DNA of 19,943 bases from Pseudomonadota bacterium (GTDB lineage Bacteria > BMS3Abin14). The notes under the pieces are model-generated. The model was not told the origin of the DNA. It searched no databases and was given only the letters and a program-made list of their open reading frames with translations. The number at the start of each line of letters is the position of its first letter. Position 1 is the first letter of the stretch. Positions 6,371 to 13,933 of this stretch are shown piece after piece. The translations under genes were made by a program, and so were the position numbers. Where the stretch lies: the NCBI GenBank assembly GCA_003229755.1, contig QIFJ01000107.1, forward strand, positions 1 through 19,943, read 5' to 3'.

Positions 6371-7005
6371 GACCCTAACAACGTTGATCCACCTTTACTT
6401 ACTTCCCAGATAACCCATTCCCTGGGAGAACCCGGTATTCTGTAGGGGTGAGCTTCTCCCATAGTTTTATCGATGAGGTCCTCTGTTGTATAGATAAGCG
6501 TCCTGCCCCCCTCCTTGAGAAGGGGTCCGGCGGCTTCCAGTATCAGGCGGGGTTTGGCAGACGCTCTGGAGACAACAAGGTCGAACTCCCCAGCCCGGCC
6601 CACGGCGAACTCCTCAAAACGCCCCTCCAGCACCTGGGCGCCTGTTATTTCCAGTGTCCTGATAATATGCCTCAAGAACGTACACTTTTTACCAGAAGCT
6701 TCTACCAGATAAACCTCCAGGCCGGGACTCCCTATCTTGAGAACAAGTCCAGGAAAACCTGCCCCCGCTCCCAGGTCCACAACTGTTTCAAAACCATCCA
6801 GCAGACCCATGCCCAGAGGCACAAGGGAGTCTAAAAAGTGTATTCTTATCCAATCGTGCTTTTTTCTGGACACAAGGTTGATGTTACGATTCCATCTTTC
6901 CAGCTCCCTGTTATAGGCAGCAAACTGCTGAAGCTGTGTGGAATCAAGCACTATGCCCAGATCGATTGCTCTCTTTTTCAGTCTCTTTTTAAACTCTTTT
7001 TCCAT
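6367..7005 (-). CDS. rsmG: 16S rRNA (guanine527-N7)-methyltransferase RsmG
   Basis: 212 residues from the ATG at 7005. It methylates N7 of G527 in 16S rRNA using S-adenosylmethionine. Visible landmarks are the N-terminal helices with WNRNINLVSRK and HFLDSL, the SAM-binding VVDLGAGAGFPGLVLK, a VEASGKKCTFL second motif and DLVVSRASA. Length and order match the family (GidB). A TTG at 7032 would add nine residues without similarity (RAYRGNLI); the ATG is preferred. Neither has a strong Shine-Dalgarno. The stop lies inside the last stem-loop of the downstream cluster. Its usual partner mnmG is about 370 bases upstream rather than adjacent. Confidence 0.95.
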   Translation of the reverse strand: MEKEFKKRLKKRAIDLGIVLDSTQLQQFAAYNRELERWNRNINLVSRKKHDWIRIHFLDSLVPLGMGLLDGFETVVDLGAGAGFPGLVLKIGSPGLEVYLVEASGKKCTFLRHIIRTLEITGAQVLEGRFEEFAVGRAGEFDLVVSRASAKPRLILEAAGPLLKEGGRTLIYTTEDLIDKTMGEAHPYRIPGSPREWVIWEVSKGGSTLLGS

Positions 7006-7202
7006 TATAAGATTGCCGCGGTACGCTCGCAATGACTTTCTATTTTGTTTTTTGTGTCACCGTTTCCCCGGTTCCCCGATTCTACCCTTCATGTGTTAAA
7101 CGCCCAATCTCAGCCTCTCCCCCTCGCATTGTTCCGCGTCGCCGTGTCCCAATGACCCCCATACCCCCATACTCCGATGCGGATCATGTGCTCCCGCGCA
7201 GC

Positions 7203-7335
7203 CGAGTGATTACACCCAAAACCCCGGTCCTGATATATATTCATTCATTTTAGGTTCTGGCCAGGGTTTCGGTAAAAGCCCCTGAAGCGAAGCTAAAAGG
7301 GGGTTGCGAAGGCGAAGGGGCTTTTACCGAAACCC
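7203..7335. repeat. interspersed repeat copy A with a 19-base perfect inverted repeat
   Basis: In the rsmG-mnmG spacer, arms GGGTTTCGGTAAAAGCCCC (7264-7282) and its exact reverse complement (7317-7335) flank a 34-base loop containing GAAGCGAAGC and GGGGGTTGCGAAGGCGA. A module CGAGTGATTACACCCAAAA occurs upstream at 7203-7221. Both the left arm plus loop and the module recur in the mnmG-mnmE spacer (9493-9559), so this is a repeat family and not only a terminator. There is no U-run. The remaining spacer (7033-7202) holds no gene I can support. Confidence 0.8.
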
Positions 7336-7371
7336 AGTCATTAGGTGTTAACCACCAACTAATTTGGACCA

Positions 7372-9285
7372 TTACCCCCTCTCTCTCTTCGCTCCGGCCA
7401 GATAGATCATCAGGGCTGAGACGGCAGCCGGCGTAACTCCCGGTATCCTGGAAGCCTGACCAAGATTGATGGGTCTTACCTCGTCAAGCTTGTCCCGCAC
7501 CTCACGGGATATGGCATCAAGGGAGTGGAAATCAATGCCATCAGGTATTGTCATCGATTCCATTCTGCTCATTTTCTCAACCATGGCTGCCTGACGCTGT
7601 ATATACCCCTCATATTTTGCCTGTATTTCTATCTGCTCCAAGACTACCGGATCCCAGGTGGGAGTAAACTCCGGATTGCATTTTACAAGGTCCCCGGTTT
7701 TAATCCCGGGCTGTCGTAGAACCTTGATAAGGGATGTTCCCCGTACAGGTGAATTTACTCCCATGTCCACTGTAACCTTTGTTTTATCAAGATCCTTAAG
7801 GCCCCTTGCGACCTCCTCTGCCTTTTCCCTGGTTCTGGTAATCTCATCTTCACCAATAAGCCCGATAGCATATCCCTTTTCCATAAGCCTCAGGTCGGCA
7901 TTATCCTCTCTGAGCGAAAGACGGTATTCAGCCCTTGATGTAAAGAGCCTATAGGGCTCGCTGGTACCCCTGGTAACCAGATCGTCGATCATAACCCCTA
8001 TGTATGCTTCGTCCCTCCTCAACACCAGGGGGGGGGCATTCTGAACAAAAAGCGCAGCATTTACTCCTGCAAGAAAGCCCTGGGCGGCAGCCTCCTCATA
8101 GCCGGAGGTGCCGTTTATCTGTCCAGCCAGAAAAAGCCCCGGCACTGATTTTACATGAAGATCCAGACCCAGCTGTTGAGGATACACGAAATCGTACTCG
8201 ATCGCGTATCCAGGTCTCATGATCTGGACCTCTTCCAGCCCTGGGATAGTTTGGAGCATCCTGATCTGAATATCTATGGGCAGGCTCGTAGAGATTCCAT
8301 TGGGATAATACTCCCTCGTCTGAAGGCCCTCTGGTTCAAGAAATATCTGGTGTCCTACCTTGTCCGGGAACCTTACGATCTTATCCTCGATGCTGGGACA
8401 GTACCGTGGCCCGATTCCTTTGATAACGCCTGCATACAGCGGTGACCGGTCCAGGCCATCCCTGATGGCCTGGTGGGTTTTTTCCGTCGTCCTTGTTATC
8501 CAGCACGGCACTTGCTCCCTCTCGATGGACTCCGTTCTGAAGGAGAAAGGCAGCGGTTTCTTATCTCCATACTGGGGTTTAGTCATATCGAAATCTATGG
8601 TTTTGGCATCAAGCCTTGGCGTTGTTCCAGTCTTCAGACGACCCACATTCAGCCCCAGGGCCGCCAGGGCACCCGAGAGCATCAGGGCAGGAAACTCTCC
8701 CGCCCTCCCCGCGGGATACTGTGTCATTCCCACATGTATCAATCCGTTAAGAAATGTTCCAGTTGCAATAACTACGGTCCTGGATGCAAACTCCTCTCCC
8801 GACTGGGTGTGAACACCCACAACCTTCGGGCCGTCTGTCAGAAAGCCCTCCACCATTCCCTGCTTTATATGCAACCCCTCCGTTGCCTCAAGCCTTTCCC
8901 TGACCCATGTCTTATATTTATACATATCAGCCTGGGCGCGAGAGGAGCGTACAGCAGGCCCCTTCCTTGTATTCAGCCTCCTGTACTGGATCCCCGTCTC
9001 GTCTATGGCCTCGGCCATGATTCCCCCCATGACATCAATCTCCTTGACGAGGTGACCCTTCGCCAGGCCGCCTACAGCTGGATTGCAGGACATGTGGGCT
9101 ATCTGGTCAATGGAGATGGTCAGCATCAGGGTCGTCATCCCCATCCTGGCAGCAGCCATGGATGCTTCACAGCCGGCGTGGCCGCCGCCCACGACTATTA
9201 CATCGAATTCCGTCGGGTGGCGGAATCGATCATTGCCAGACTTGTTTTCAAATTGTTTCACGTGAAACGTTTCCTTCGGTCCCAT
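7372..9285 (-). CDS. mnmG: tRNA uridine-5-carboxymethylaminomethyl modification enzyme MnmG (GidA)
   Basis: 637 residues. It is an FAD enzyme that, with MnmE, adds the cmnm5 group to U34 of certain tRNAs. The FAD-binding GGGHAGCE is at 33-40. It is followed by PAVGGLAKGHLVKEIDVMGG, RSSRAQADMYKYK, NGTSGYEEAAAQG and the C-terminal DDLVTRGTSEPYRLFTSRAEYRL stretch with the usual helical MnmE-binding end. The frame starts at ATG 9285 without a Shine-Dalgarno. An internal GTG at 9261 has GAAGGA about nine bases upstream and would give 629 residues, a normal length. That GTG lies inside a parS site, which encodes the odd FHVKQ at the N-terminus. The true start is therefore unsettled; the identity is certain. 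Confidence 0.97.
   Translation of the reverse strand: MGPKETFHVKQFENKSGNDRFRHPTEFDVIVVGGGHAGCEASMAAARMGMTTLMLTISIDQIAHMSCNPAVGGLAKGHLVKEIDVMGGIMAEAIDETGIQYRRLNTRKGPAVRSSRAQADMYKYKTWVRERLEATEGLHIKQGMVEGFLTDGPKVVGVHTQSGEEFASRTVVIATGTFLNGLIHVGMTQYPAGRAGEFPALMLSGALAALGLNVGRLKTGTTPRLDAKTIDFDMTKPQYGDKKPLPFSFRTESIEREQVPCWITRTTEKTHQAIRDGLDRSPLYAGVIKGIGPRYCPSIEDKIVRFPDKVGHQIFLEPEGLQTREYYPNGISTSLPIDIQIRMLQTIPGLEEVQIMRPGYAIEYDFVYPQQLGLDLHVKSVPGLFLAGQINGTSGYEEAAAQGFLAGVNAALFVQNAPPLVLRRDEAYIGVMIDDLVTRGTSEPYRLFTSRAEYRLSLREDNADLRLMEKGYAIGLIGEDEITRTREKAEEVARGLKDLDKTKVTVDMGVNSPVRGTSLIKVLRQPGIKTGDLVKCNPEFTPTWDPVVLEQIEIQAKYEGYIQRQAAMVEKMSRMESMTIPDGIDFHSLDAISREVRDKLDEVRPINLGQASRIPGVTPAAVSALMIYLAGAKRERG
9254..9269. 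promoter_or_regulatory. second parS site, overlapping the mnmG start
   Basis: TGTTTCACGTGAAACG matches the parS consensus at 15 of 16 positions. It lies about 3 kb from the perfect site and within the first codons of mnmG, where it is read as FHVKQ. ParB bound here could affect mnmG expression. Confidence 0.9.
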
Positions 9286-9385
9286 GACCCAAGACCCAAG
9301 TCCCAGATAAATCCATAGAGCTTGTCACCCAATCCTGTCATTTTCATCCTAGCGCTCAGAGCCTAACGCCCAGCGCCTGAATCTT

Positions 9386-9439
9386 AATTTCCAATGTTCT
9401 AATGCTCTAAACCCAAGCTACAATTTCCAATGCTCTAAT
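9386..9439. repeat. short direct repeat in the mnmG-mnmE spacer
   Basis: AATTTCCAATGTTCTAAT (9386-9403) recurs at 9422-9439 with one mismatch. No gene, promoter or RNA is recognisable in the rest of 9286-9490. Confidence 0.65.
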
Positions 9440-9492
9440 CTCTGTTTATCTCCCAATTGGTTAGCGGGATTTCAACATGGTATATCCATTCA

Positions 9493-9559
9493 GGGTTCCG
9501 GTAAAAGACCCTGAAGCGAGGCTCAAGGGGGTTGCGAAGGCGAGTGATTACACCCAAAA
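9493..9559. repeat. interspersed repeat copy B (lacks the right arm)
   Basis: GGGTTCCGGTAAAAGACCC (9493-9511) differs from the left arm of copy A at two positions and is followed by the same kind of loop sequence. Where copy A enters its right arm, copy B joins directly to CGAGTGATTACACCCAAAA (9541-9559), which in copy A lies upstream. The modules have been rearranged. Confidence 0.75.
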
Positions 9560-9660
9560 ACCAGGCCATTATGAATACACTATACAGAAATCCAACCAAC
9601 TAATCGGGAGATGAGCCCATAAGATCTAACCGCCAAAAGCAAGATTACAATATTGTAACT

Positions 9661-11022
9661 CTATTTACCTATGCAGAACCGGGAGAAGATCTCCTCCAAA
9701 ATCTCGTCGTTGGTAACCTCACCGACGAGCTCTCCCATGTGCATCAGCGCCTCGTCTATATCCACTGCGAGGCACTCTGGAGACACTTCGGGACTGGAAA
9801 CTTCCAGCGCCCGCTTGCAGGTTTCTATCACCCCCATAAGCGCCCTCTTCTGGCGAAGCGATGTTACCACTGCTCCCGAGGAGAGCTTCTGGCTACCGAA
9901 GGCGGTCTCGTACACTGCATCCCTTAGCTTTTCTATCCCCTCTCCTGTTTTGGCGGAGATATAAATTGCCCCCTCAGGCATCTCACTGTTTGTGGGTAGC
10001 AGATCTGTTTTGTTGGCCACAATAATTCTTTGCGCATTTTCTGTTTCTTTCAGCAGGGCCCTGTCTCCTTTTCCCAGTTTTCTTGACTGGTCAATGACCA
10101 CCAGAACCAGATCGGCTTTTTTCATAACCTTTCTCGTCCTGAAGATGCCCTCCACTTCCACCTCACTGGCGCCATCTCTTATGCCTGCCGTGTCAACAAC
10201 CTTCAGCGGAATCCCTCTTATCTCTATCCTTGCTTCGATAAAATCCCTGGTGGTGCCGGGTATCTCGTGTACTATTGCCCTCTCTTCCTGCAAGAGGGCA
10301 TTAAGCAGGCTCGATTTTCCCACATTCGGTGTGCCGGCTATGGCCACAGAAAGGCCGTTGGCAAGGGCGATCCCCTCCTTTGCCGTTGAGATCAGCTCCT
10401 GTGCCAGAAGCCTGGAGTCGGAGATCAGCGTCCTGAGATGCTCCGCCTCAGGCTCCTGGACGTCCTCCGGGAAATCTATGGCCGATTCACTCAGGACCTT
10501 TGCCTCTTTGAGCTTTTCCCTGATCCTTCCCGCTGCCCCTGAAAGGGCCCCATCAACCTGTCGCAGCATGACCTTTCGGGCCTCGTCGGTTTCCGCAAAT
10601 ATATGTGACGCTACCGCTTCTGCCTGAGCAAGGTCCATCCTGCCGCTTAAAAAGGCTCTTCGGGTAAACTCCCCCGGTTCAGCCAATCTGGCCCCGGCAT
10701 CCACCGCAGCCTCCAGCAGCGCCCTGAGAATAAGGGGGCCGCCGTGGGTTGTTATCTCCGCCGTATCCTCTCCGGTATATGATCGCGGTCTGTGGAAGGT
10801 TATTAAGACAGCCTGGTCTATGGAATCAGCAGGAACATCGGGCTGGTGGGCGCGGCCGACAAGAGCGAAGCGTTGCTCTGGCGGAAAGTCTTTCCACCCA
10901 CCTGCGGGTGTAAAGATCCGTTTGCAAAGCAAAATTGCATCCGTTCCGGAAATCCTCACCATTCCTACACCGCCCGGGCCGGGAGGCGTGGAAACGGCCG
11001 CGATGATATCGGTGTCAGGCAT
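9661..11022 (-). CDS. mnmE: tRNA modification GTPase MnmE (TrmE)
   Basis: 453 residues. It is a GTPase and formyl-tetrahydrofolate-binding partner of MnmG in cmnm5U34 synthesis. The N-terminal TrmE domain (1-120) begins DTDIIAAVSTPPGPGGVGMVRISG. A helical domain follows, and the inserted G domain has G1 GTPNVGKSS (230-238), G3 DTAG (277-280) and G4 NKTD (337-340). The C-terminus is the diagnostic FCIGK with Cys450. All key residues are present. It follows yidC by 18 bases; the jag/khpB gene often found between them is absent. An AGGA precedes the ATG. It is separated from mnmG by a 375-base repeat-bearing spacer. Confidence 0.97.
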   Translation of the reverse strand: MPDTDIIAAVSTPPGPGGVGMVRISGTDAILLCKRIFTPAGGWKDFPPEQRFALVGRAHQPDVPADSIDQAVLITFHRPRSYTGEDTAEITTHGGPLILRALLEAAVDAGARLAEPGEFTRRAFLSGRMDLAQAEAVASHIFAETDEARKVMLRQVDGALSGAAGRIREKLKEAKVLSESAIDFPEDVQEPEAEHLRTLISDSRLLAQELISTAKEGIALANGLSVAIAGTPNVGKSSLLNALLQEERAIVHEIPGTTRDFIEARIEIRGIPLKVVDTAGIRDGASEVEVEGIFRTRKVMKKADLVLVVIDQSRKLGKGDRALLKETENAQRIIVANKTDLLPTNSEMPEGAIYISAKTGEGIEKLRDAVYETAFGSQKLSSGAVVTSLRQKRALMGVIETCKRALEVSSPEVSPECLAVDIDEALMHMGELVGEVTNDEILEEIFSRFCIGK

Positions 11023-11040
11023 GTTCCTGGAGGGTGGGGT

Positions 11041-12726
11041 TTATTTCCTGCCCTTCTTGGACTTTTTCTTTACTGCCGGCTTTTCGGGCTCTTCTGCTTC
11101 TTTTTCCTTTTGGCCCTTGAGCATATAGTATTGATGCCCTATTGTCAGTATGTTGTTCACAGTCCAGTATATAACCAGACCCGAAGGCAGGTTCACGAAC
11201 AGGGCGGTGAAGACAACGGGCATGAAGAGCATGATCTGCTGCTGCCTGGGGTCTCCCGTGGCGGGTGTCATCTTCTGCTGCAGGAACATTGTGGCGCCCA
11301 TCACGATAGGAGTTATGTAAAGCGGGTCCTTGGCGGACAGGTCTGTTATCCACAACAAGAACGGTGCATGCCTGAGCTCTATGGCTCCGAGCAGTGCTCG
11401 GTAAAGGGCAAAAAATACCGGTATCTGCACAAGTATGGGCAGGCATCCACCCGCCGGGTTTACCTTGTTCTCTTTGTACAGGGCCATGATCTCCTGGTTT
11501 AGCTTCTCCTTGTCCTTTTTGTACTTGTCCCTCAGCACATTTATCTGGGGCTGGAGCTTCGACATATTCTTCATAGACTTGAAGCTCGCGTTGGAAAAGG
11601 GGATAAAAGCGATCTTTATGAGAATGGTCAGTATGATGATGGCCGTACCGTAGTTGCCGACATACCTGTAGAAATAGTTCATAAGCACAAGCAGTGGCTT
11701 GGCGATAAAGGCGAACCAACCCATGTCCACGGTCTCGGCAAGGGAGGGATCAACCGCTTTTAGTGAATCCAGTTCCTTCGGGCCCATATAGGTCAGGGCC
11801 TTCAGGCTCATGGCTGTGCCCGGTTCCAGCTTTACCTGTGTGTACAGACCGATCGCTACCCTGCCGTCGTTCATTTTCCTGACAATAGCTCTTTCCGAGC
11901 CGTTCCTCGGTAGCATGGCCGCTACGAAATACATATCCTGGCTGGCGATCCAGTCGGGTATCTCCTCGTAAAGCTCTGTGCCTTCAAGCTTCTTGTTCTT
12001 GATCTTTCTGGACTTGCCTTCGGTCCGGACAACAGCACCCTTAAAGCCGTACCTGCTGGTCATCCTGCTGCCGGTCTTTTCCCCAAGGATCTCCAGCCCC
12101 GGTGTCCACGAATAGATAAGTCGCCCGGAGATGGGCTCTGTCCTGCGGTTTACCAGCCTGATCTGTCCGTCAACGGCATAGGAGTCTCCGGAAAAGGTCA
12201 GAGATTTAGACATTTCAAGTCCATCGCGGGTTCTGTACCTGAAAGTAACACTGCCCTCTTCGCCCTCTGCCAGGATAATATCCCCTCCTTCGACCAGAAA
12301 CAGGGCCTCCGCAAAACCCAGTGGCCCACCAACACCAACCAGTTCAGCTGTCAGGGGAAAATTTGTGCCGGAAGGATCTCTTACAAGCTGTACTCTCGAG
12401 TCTGGATCTTTCAAGTCCTGCAGGAAGTTTTTGAGAATGACGCTTTTTAAAACACCGCCCTGGTTAGTGAGAACTGCGGAATAAAGAGGGGTATCGACCC
12501 TTATGGTCTTCTCCTCTCCCGCAACTATGGGTTCGGCTGTCTTGCCGGGAGCCTCCTCGAGGGGAACGGTCTCAATCTCTGCCGCTTCCGGCACCTGAGT
12601 ACCTTCCTCAACAGCAGGTGAGCCCTGCTGTTCTCCCTGGGACGCTACAAAGTAGTATTGGTAAACAAACAGAAAAACGAATGATATGGCGAGGGTGAGG
12701 AAAAGCCGCTTTGATTGATCCTCCAT
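11041..12726 (-). CDS. yidC: membrane protein insertase YidC
   Basis: 561 residues, the long Gram-negative form. The order is: membrane helix 1 (about 8-27), a large periplasmic P1 domain (about 55-345; beta-rich, including IVAGEEKTIRVDTPLYSAVLTNQGG), then the conserved five-helix core. The core includes FIPFSNASFKSMKNMSKLQP, the charged cytoplasmic hairpin LRDKYKKDKEKLNQEI, KVNPAGGCLPILVQIPVFF and PSGLVIYWTVNN. The tail is basic. It inserts membrane proteins including the F0 c subunit, so it may handle both c-type proteins encoded here. The ATG directly follows the yidD stop, and GGAAGG is the likely ribosome site. Confidence 0.97.
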   Translation of the reverse strand: MEDQSKRLFLTLAISFVFLFVYQYYFVASQGEQQGSPAVEEGTQVPEAAEIETVPLEEAPGKTAEPIVAGEEKTIRVDTPLYSAVLTNQGGVLKSVILKNFLQDLKDPDSRVQLVRDPSGTNFPLTAELVGVGGPLGFAEALFLVEGGDIILAEGEEGSVTFRYRTRDGLEMSKSLTFSGDSYAVDGQIRLVNRRTEPISGRLIYSWTPGLEILGEKTGSRMTSRYGFKGAVVRTEGKSRKIKNKKLEGTELYEEIPDWIASQDMYFVAAMLPRNGSERAIVRKMNDGRVAIGLYTQVKLEPGTAMSLKALTYMGPKELDSLKAVDPSLAETVDMGWFAFIAKPLLVLMNYFYRYVGNYGTAIIILTILIKIAFIPFSNASFKSMKNMSKLQPQINVLRDKYKKDKEKLNQEIMALYKENKVNPAGGCLPILVQIPVFFALYRALLGAIELRHAPFLLWITDLSAKDPLYITPIVMGATMFLQQKMTPATGDPRQQQIMLFMPVVFTALFVNLPSGLVIYWTVNNILTIGHQYYMLKGQKEKEAEEPEKPAVKKKSKKGRK

Positions 12727-12960
12727 CTATACGGCCTTCCTTTCTCTGGCGGCAGGGACAGGATCCAGCCCCCCTCTTGTGAGGGGTTGGCACCTGAGGA
12801 TTCTCGTTACAAAAAGGGCTGTTCCTTTAAAAGTCCCGTGAGTTTCAATGGCCTCGAGGGCATACTCCGAACATGTAGGTATGAACCTGCACGATGCCGG
12901 CAACGCGGGAGAAATCCACTTTCTGTATGTCTTTACTGCAACTATAATCGGCTGTTTCAC
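12727..12960 (-). CDS. yidD: membrane protein insertion efficiency factor YidD
   Basis: 77 residues. It has the full YidD pattern: RKWISPALPASCRFIPTCS, YALEAIETHG, then RILRCQPLTRGGLDPVP, with the three conserved cysteines. It is a small, amphipathic, inner-membrane-associated protein that helps YidC-dependent insertion. The start is GTG at 12960, overlapping the rnpA stop as GTGA. The stop is immediately followed by the yidC ATG. This tight rnpA-yidD-yidC packing is typical. Confidence 0.95.
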   Translation of the reverse strand: MKQPIIVAVKTYRKWISPALPASCRFIPTCSEYALEAIETHGTFKGTALFVTRILRCQPLTRGGLDPVPAARERKAV

Positions 12961-13520
12961 TTTCCGGACCCCTCTATTGTCAGACCAGCGTTTCTTGCCA
13001 GTTCCAGATATTCCTCCTTCATCTCCTTAAAAGCCGCGTCCCGAGCTCTGCCCCTTGCTATTGCCACAACGTCAAAGCCTGTTTTTATTCGGCGCATATG
13101 AATTCTCTCAACCTCCCGGAGGCGTCTCCGAATACGGTTTCTCTTTACTGCATTGCCTAACTTCCTTGAAACCGTCAGCCCGAACCGTGAAGTGGTTAAT
13201 CCATTTTCAAGGAAAAGAAGAATCAGGAAACGGCCCTTTTTCATCCTGCCCTTTTTCTGGATCCTCAGGTAGTCTGACCGGCTGCTTAGACGGGTCGAAC
13301 CGGGGAATCGAAGATCCAACCTCCGACCACTCAGACGGACAGGCGCTTTCTTCCCCTGGCCCGTCTTCGCTTTAATATCAATCGGCCCGATCTTGTTCTC
13401 ATCCGAAGTCTGAATCCGTGTGTTCTCTTCCGGGAAACGTTGCTCGGCTGGTATGTTCTTTTCAAGGCGTTTCCTCCTGCTATTTCTATCCCGCATTATG
13501 GGGGTTTTCTTTTTGGTCAT
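12957..13520 (-). CDS. rnpA: RNase P protein component with a long N-terminal extension overlapping rpmH
   Basis: The protein subunit of RNase P helps the RNA subunit bind 5' leaders of pre-tRNA. The family domain runs from about residue 69: LRFPGSTRLSSRSDYLRIQKK, the substrate-contact strand SRFGLTVSRKLGNAV, and the signature KRNRIRRRLRE. It is complete at 187. Residues 1-67 are an unusual extension, rich in Lys, Arg and Gln, read from the same DNA as rpmH in another frame. There is no good start near the domain: a TTG at 13319 touches GGAGG with zero spacing and a CTG overlaps the rpmH stop. The ATG at 13520 has no clear Shine-Dalgarno but lies about 33 bases after a good promoter. Long form favoured, start not certain. 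Confidence 0.9.
   Translation of the reverse strand: MTKKKTPIMRDRNSRRKRLEKNIPAEQRFPEENTRIQTSDENKIGPIDIKAKTGQGKKAPVRLSGRRLDLRFPGSTRLSSRSDYLRIQKKGRMKKGRFLILLFLENGLTTSRFGLTVSRKLGNAVKRNRIRRRLREVERIHMRRIKTGFDVVAIARGRARDAAFKEMKEEYLELARNAGLTIEGSGK
13331..13465 (-). CDS. rpmH: 50S ribosomal protein bL34, nested out of frame inside rnpA
   Basis: 44 residues starting at TTG (13465..13463) and ending at TGA (13333..13331): MKRTYQPSNVSRKRTHGF, then R-L-R-M-R-T-R-S-G-R, ending GRKRLSV. Length and sequence match bL34 almost throughout (KRTYQPS, RKRTHGFR, RRRARGRKRL). AGGAGG lies seven bases before the TTG. bL34 is a small basic protein of the large ribosomal subunit. Normally rpmH is a separate gene just upstream of rnpA. 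Here all 135 bases lie within the rnpA frame, in a different phase on the same strand. I know this type of overlap from Thermus. Identity is firm. Expression of both frames is inferred from conservation of the bL34 sequence and from the Shine-Dalgarno. Confidence 0.95.
   Translation of the reverse strand: MKRTYQPSNVSRKRTHGFRLRMRTRSGRLILKRRRARGRKRLSV
13473..13478 (-). promoter_or_regulatory. strong ribosome binding site deciding the rpmH TTG start
   Basis: AGGAGG with seven bases to the TTG. In the overlapping rnpA frame these bases are part of codons for the RRKR residues near position 15, so the ribosome site is itself inside coding sequence. Confidence 0.85.
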
Positions 13521-13559
13521 CTGTAACCTGTATGCCCGTAAAACAAAAAGGAACGCAAC

Positions 13560-13588
13560 TATATAACAGAGAAATTTATGTTATTCAA
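13560..13588 (-). promoter_or_regulatory. promoter of the rpmH/rnpA-yidD-yidC operon
   Basis: TTGAAT (13588..13583), 17 bases, then TATATA (13565..13560): a good sigma-70 pair on the minus strand. Transcription would start near 13553, leaving about 33 bases before the rnpA ATG and about 88 before the rpmH TTG. It is divergent from dnaA. Confidence 0.7.
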
Positions 13589-13660
13589 GGATATAGTATA
13601 GCCTTTCGGGCGGTCGAAGTGCTAAGTCGAAGTCGGAGTTGTTGTTGATCGTTGCTTTGC

Positions 13661-13688
13661 TTGGAACCTGAAACTTGGAACCTGGAAC
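13661..13688. repeat. tandem 14-base repeat between rpmH and dnaA
   Basis: TTGGAACCTGAAAC is followed directly by TTGGAACCTGGAAC (one difference). It is one of several short repeats in spacers of this genome. The surrounding stretch 13600-13830 shows no gene, no tRNA and no promoter I would defend. Confidence 0.75.
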
Positions 13689-13830
13689 TCCACGCATAAG
13701 CGTTGCCTGCTAACTACAATATAGAGTACTCTCGTACCTGTTACCCACTATGAAATGAAAAAAGTTTAATTTTTCAGCCTGAATCACTCAATTTCACTTG
13801 CCCAAATCTGAACCCATCTGATATACAGAA

Positions 13831-13933
13831 CCTTACCCCTGATAAGGAGGGTGCCGGGAGGGAACCAGTGTACCGATGTCGGCAGCTGGGTCCGGCTGGC
13901 CGGTGGTGAGAGCAACTTCTCTCCACGACTGCC
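13831..13933 (+). other. foldable GC-rich segment upstream of dnaA, possible structured leader or small RNA
   Basis: Nested complementary runs are visible: CCTTA/TAAGG (13831-13847), TGCCG/CGGCA (13852-13884), and a hairpin GTGG-T-GAGA around six bases closed by TCTC-T-CCAC (13903-13926). GGCAG/CTGCC (13881-13933) encloses that hairpin and competes with TGCCG/CGGCA for the same bases. A T9 run follows at 13961-13969, but not directly after a stem. I could not match it to a riboswitch, SRP RNA, 6S or tmRNA pattern. It is GC-richer than its surroundings. Confidence 0.3.

Noticed and set aside
8473..9318. 281-residue plus-strand frame opposite mnmG
   Set aside because: It is the antisense shadow of a fully conserved enzyme, shows no family motifs and has no ribosome site.
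9992..10627. 211-residue plus-strand frame opposite mnmE
   Set aside because: Serine/alanine-rich shadow of the MnmE frame with low-complexity composition.
11015..11719. 234-residue minus-strand frame inside yidC
   Set aside because: Alternate frame of the conserved YidC core with His/Arg-rich shadow composition. Unlike rpmH it matches no known family.
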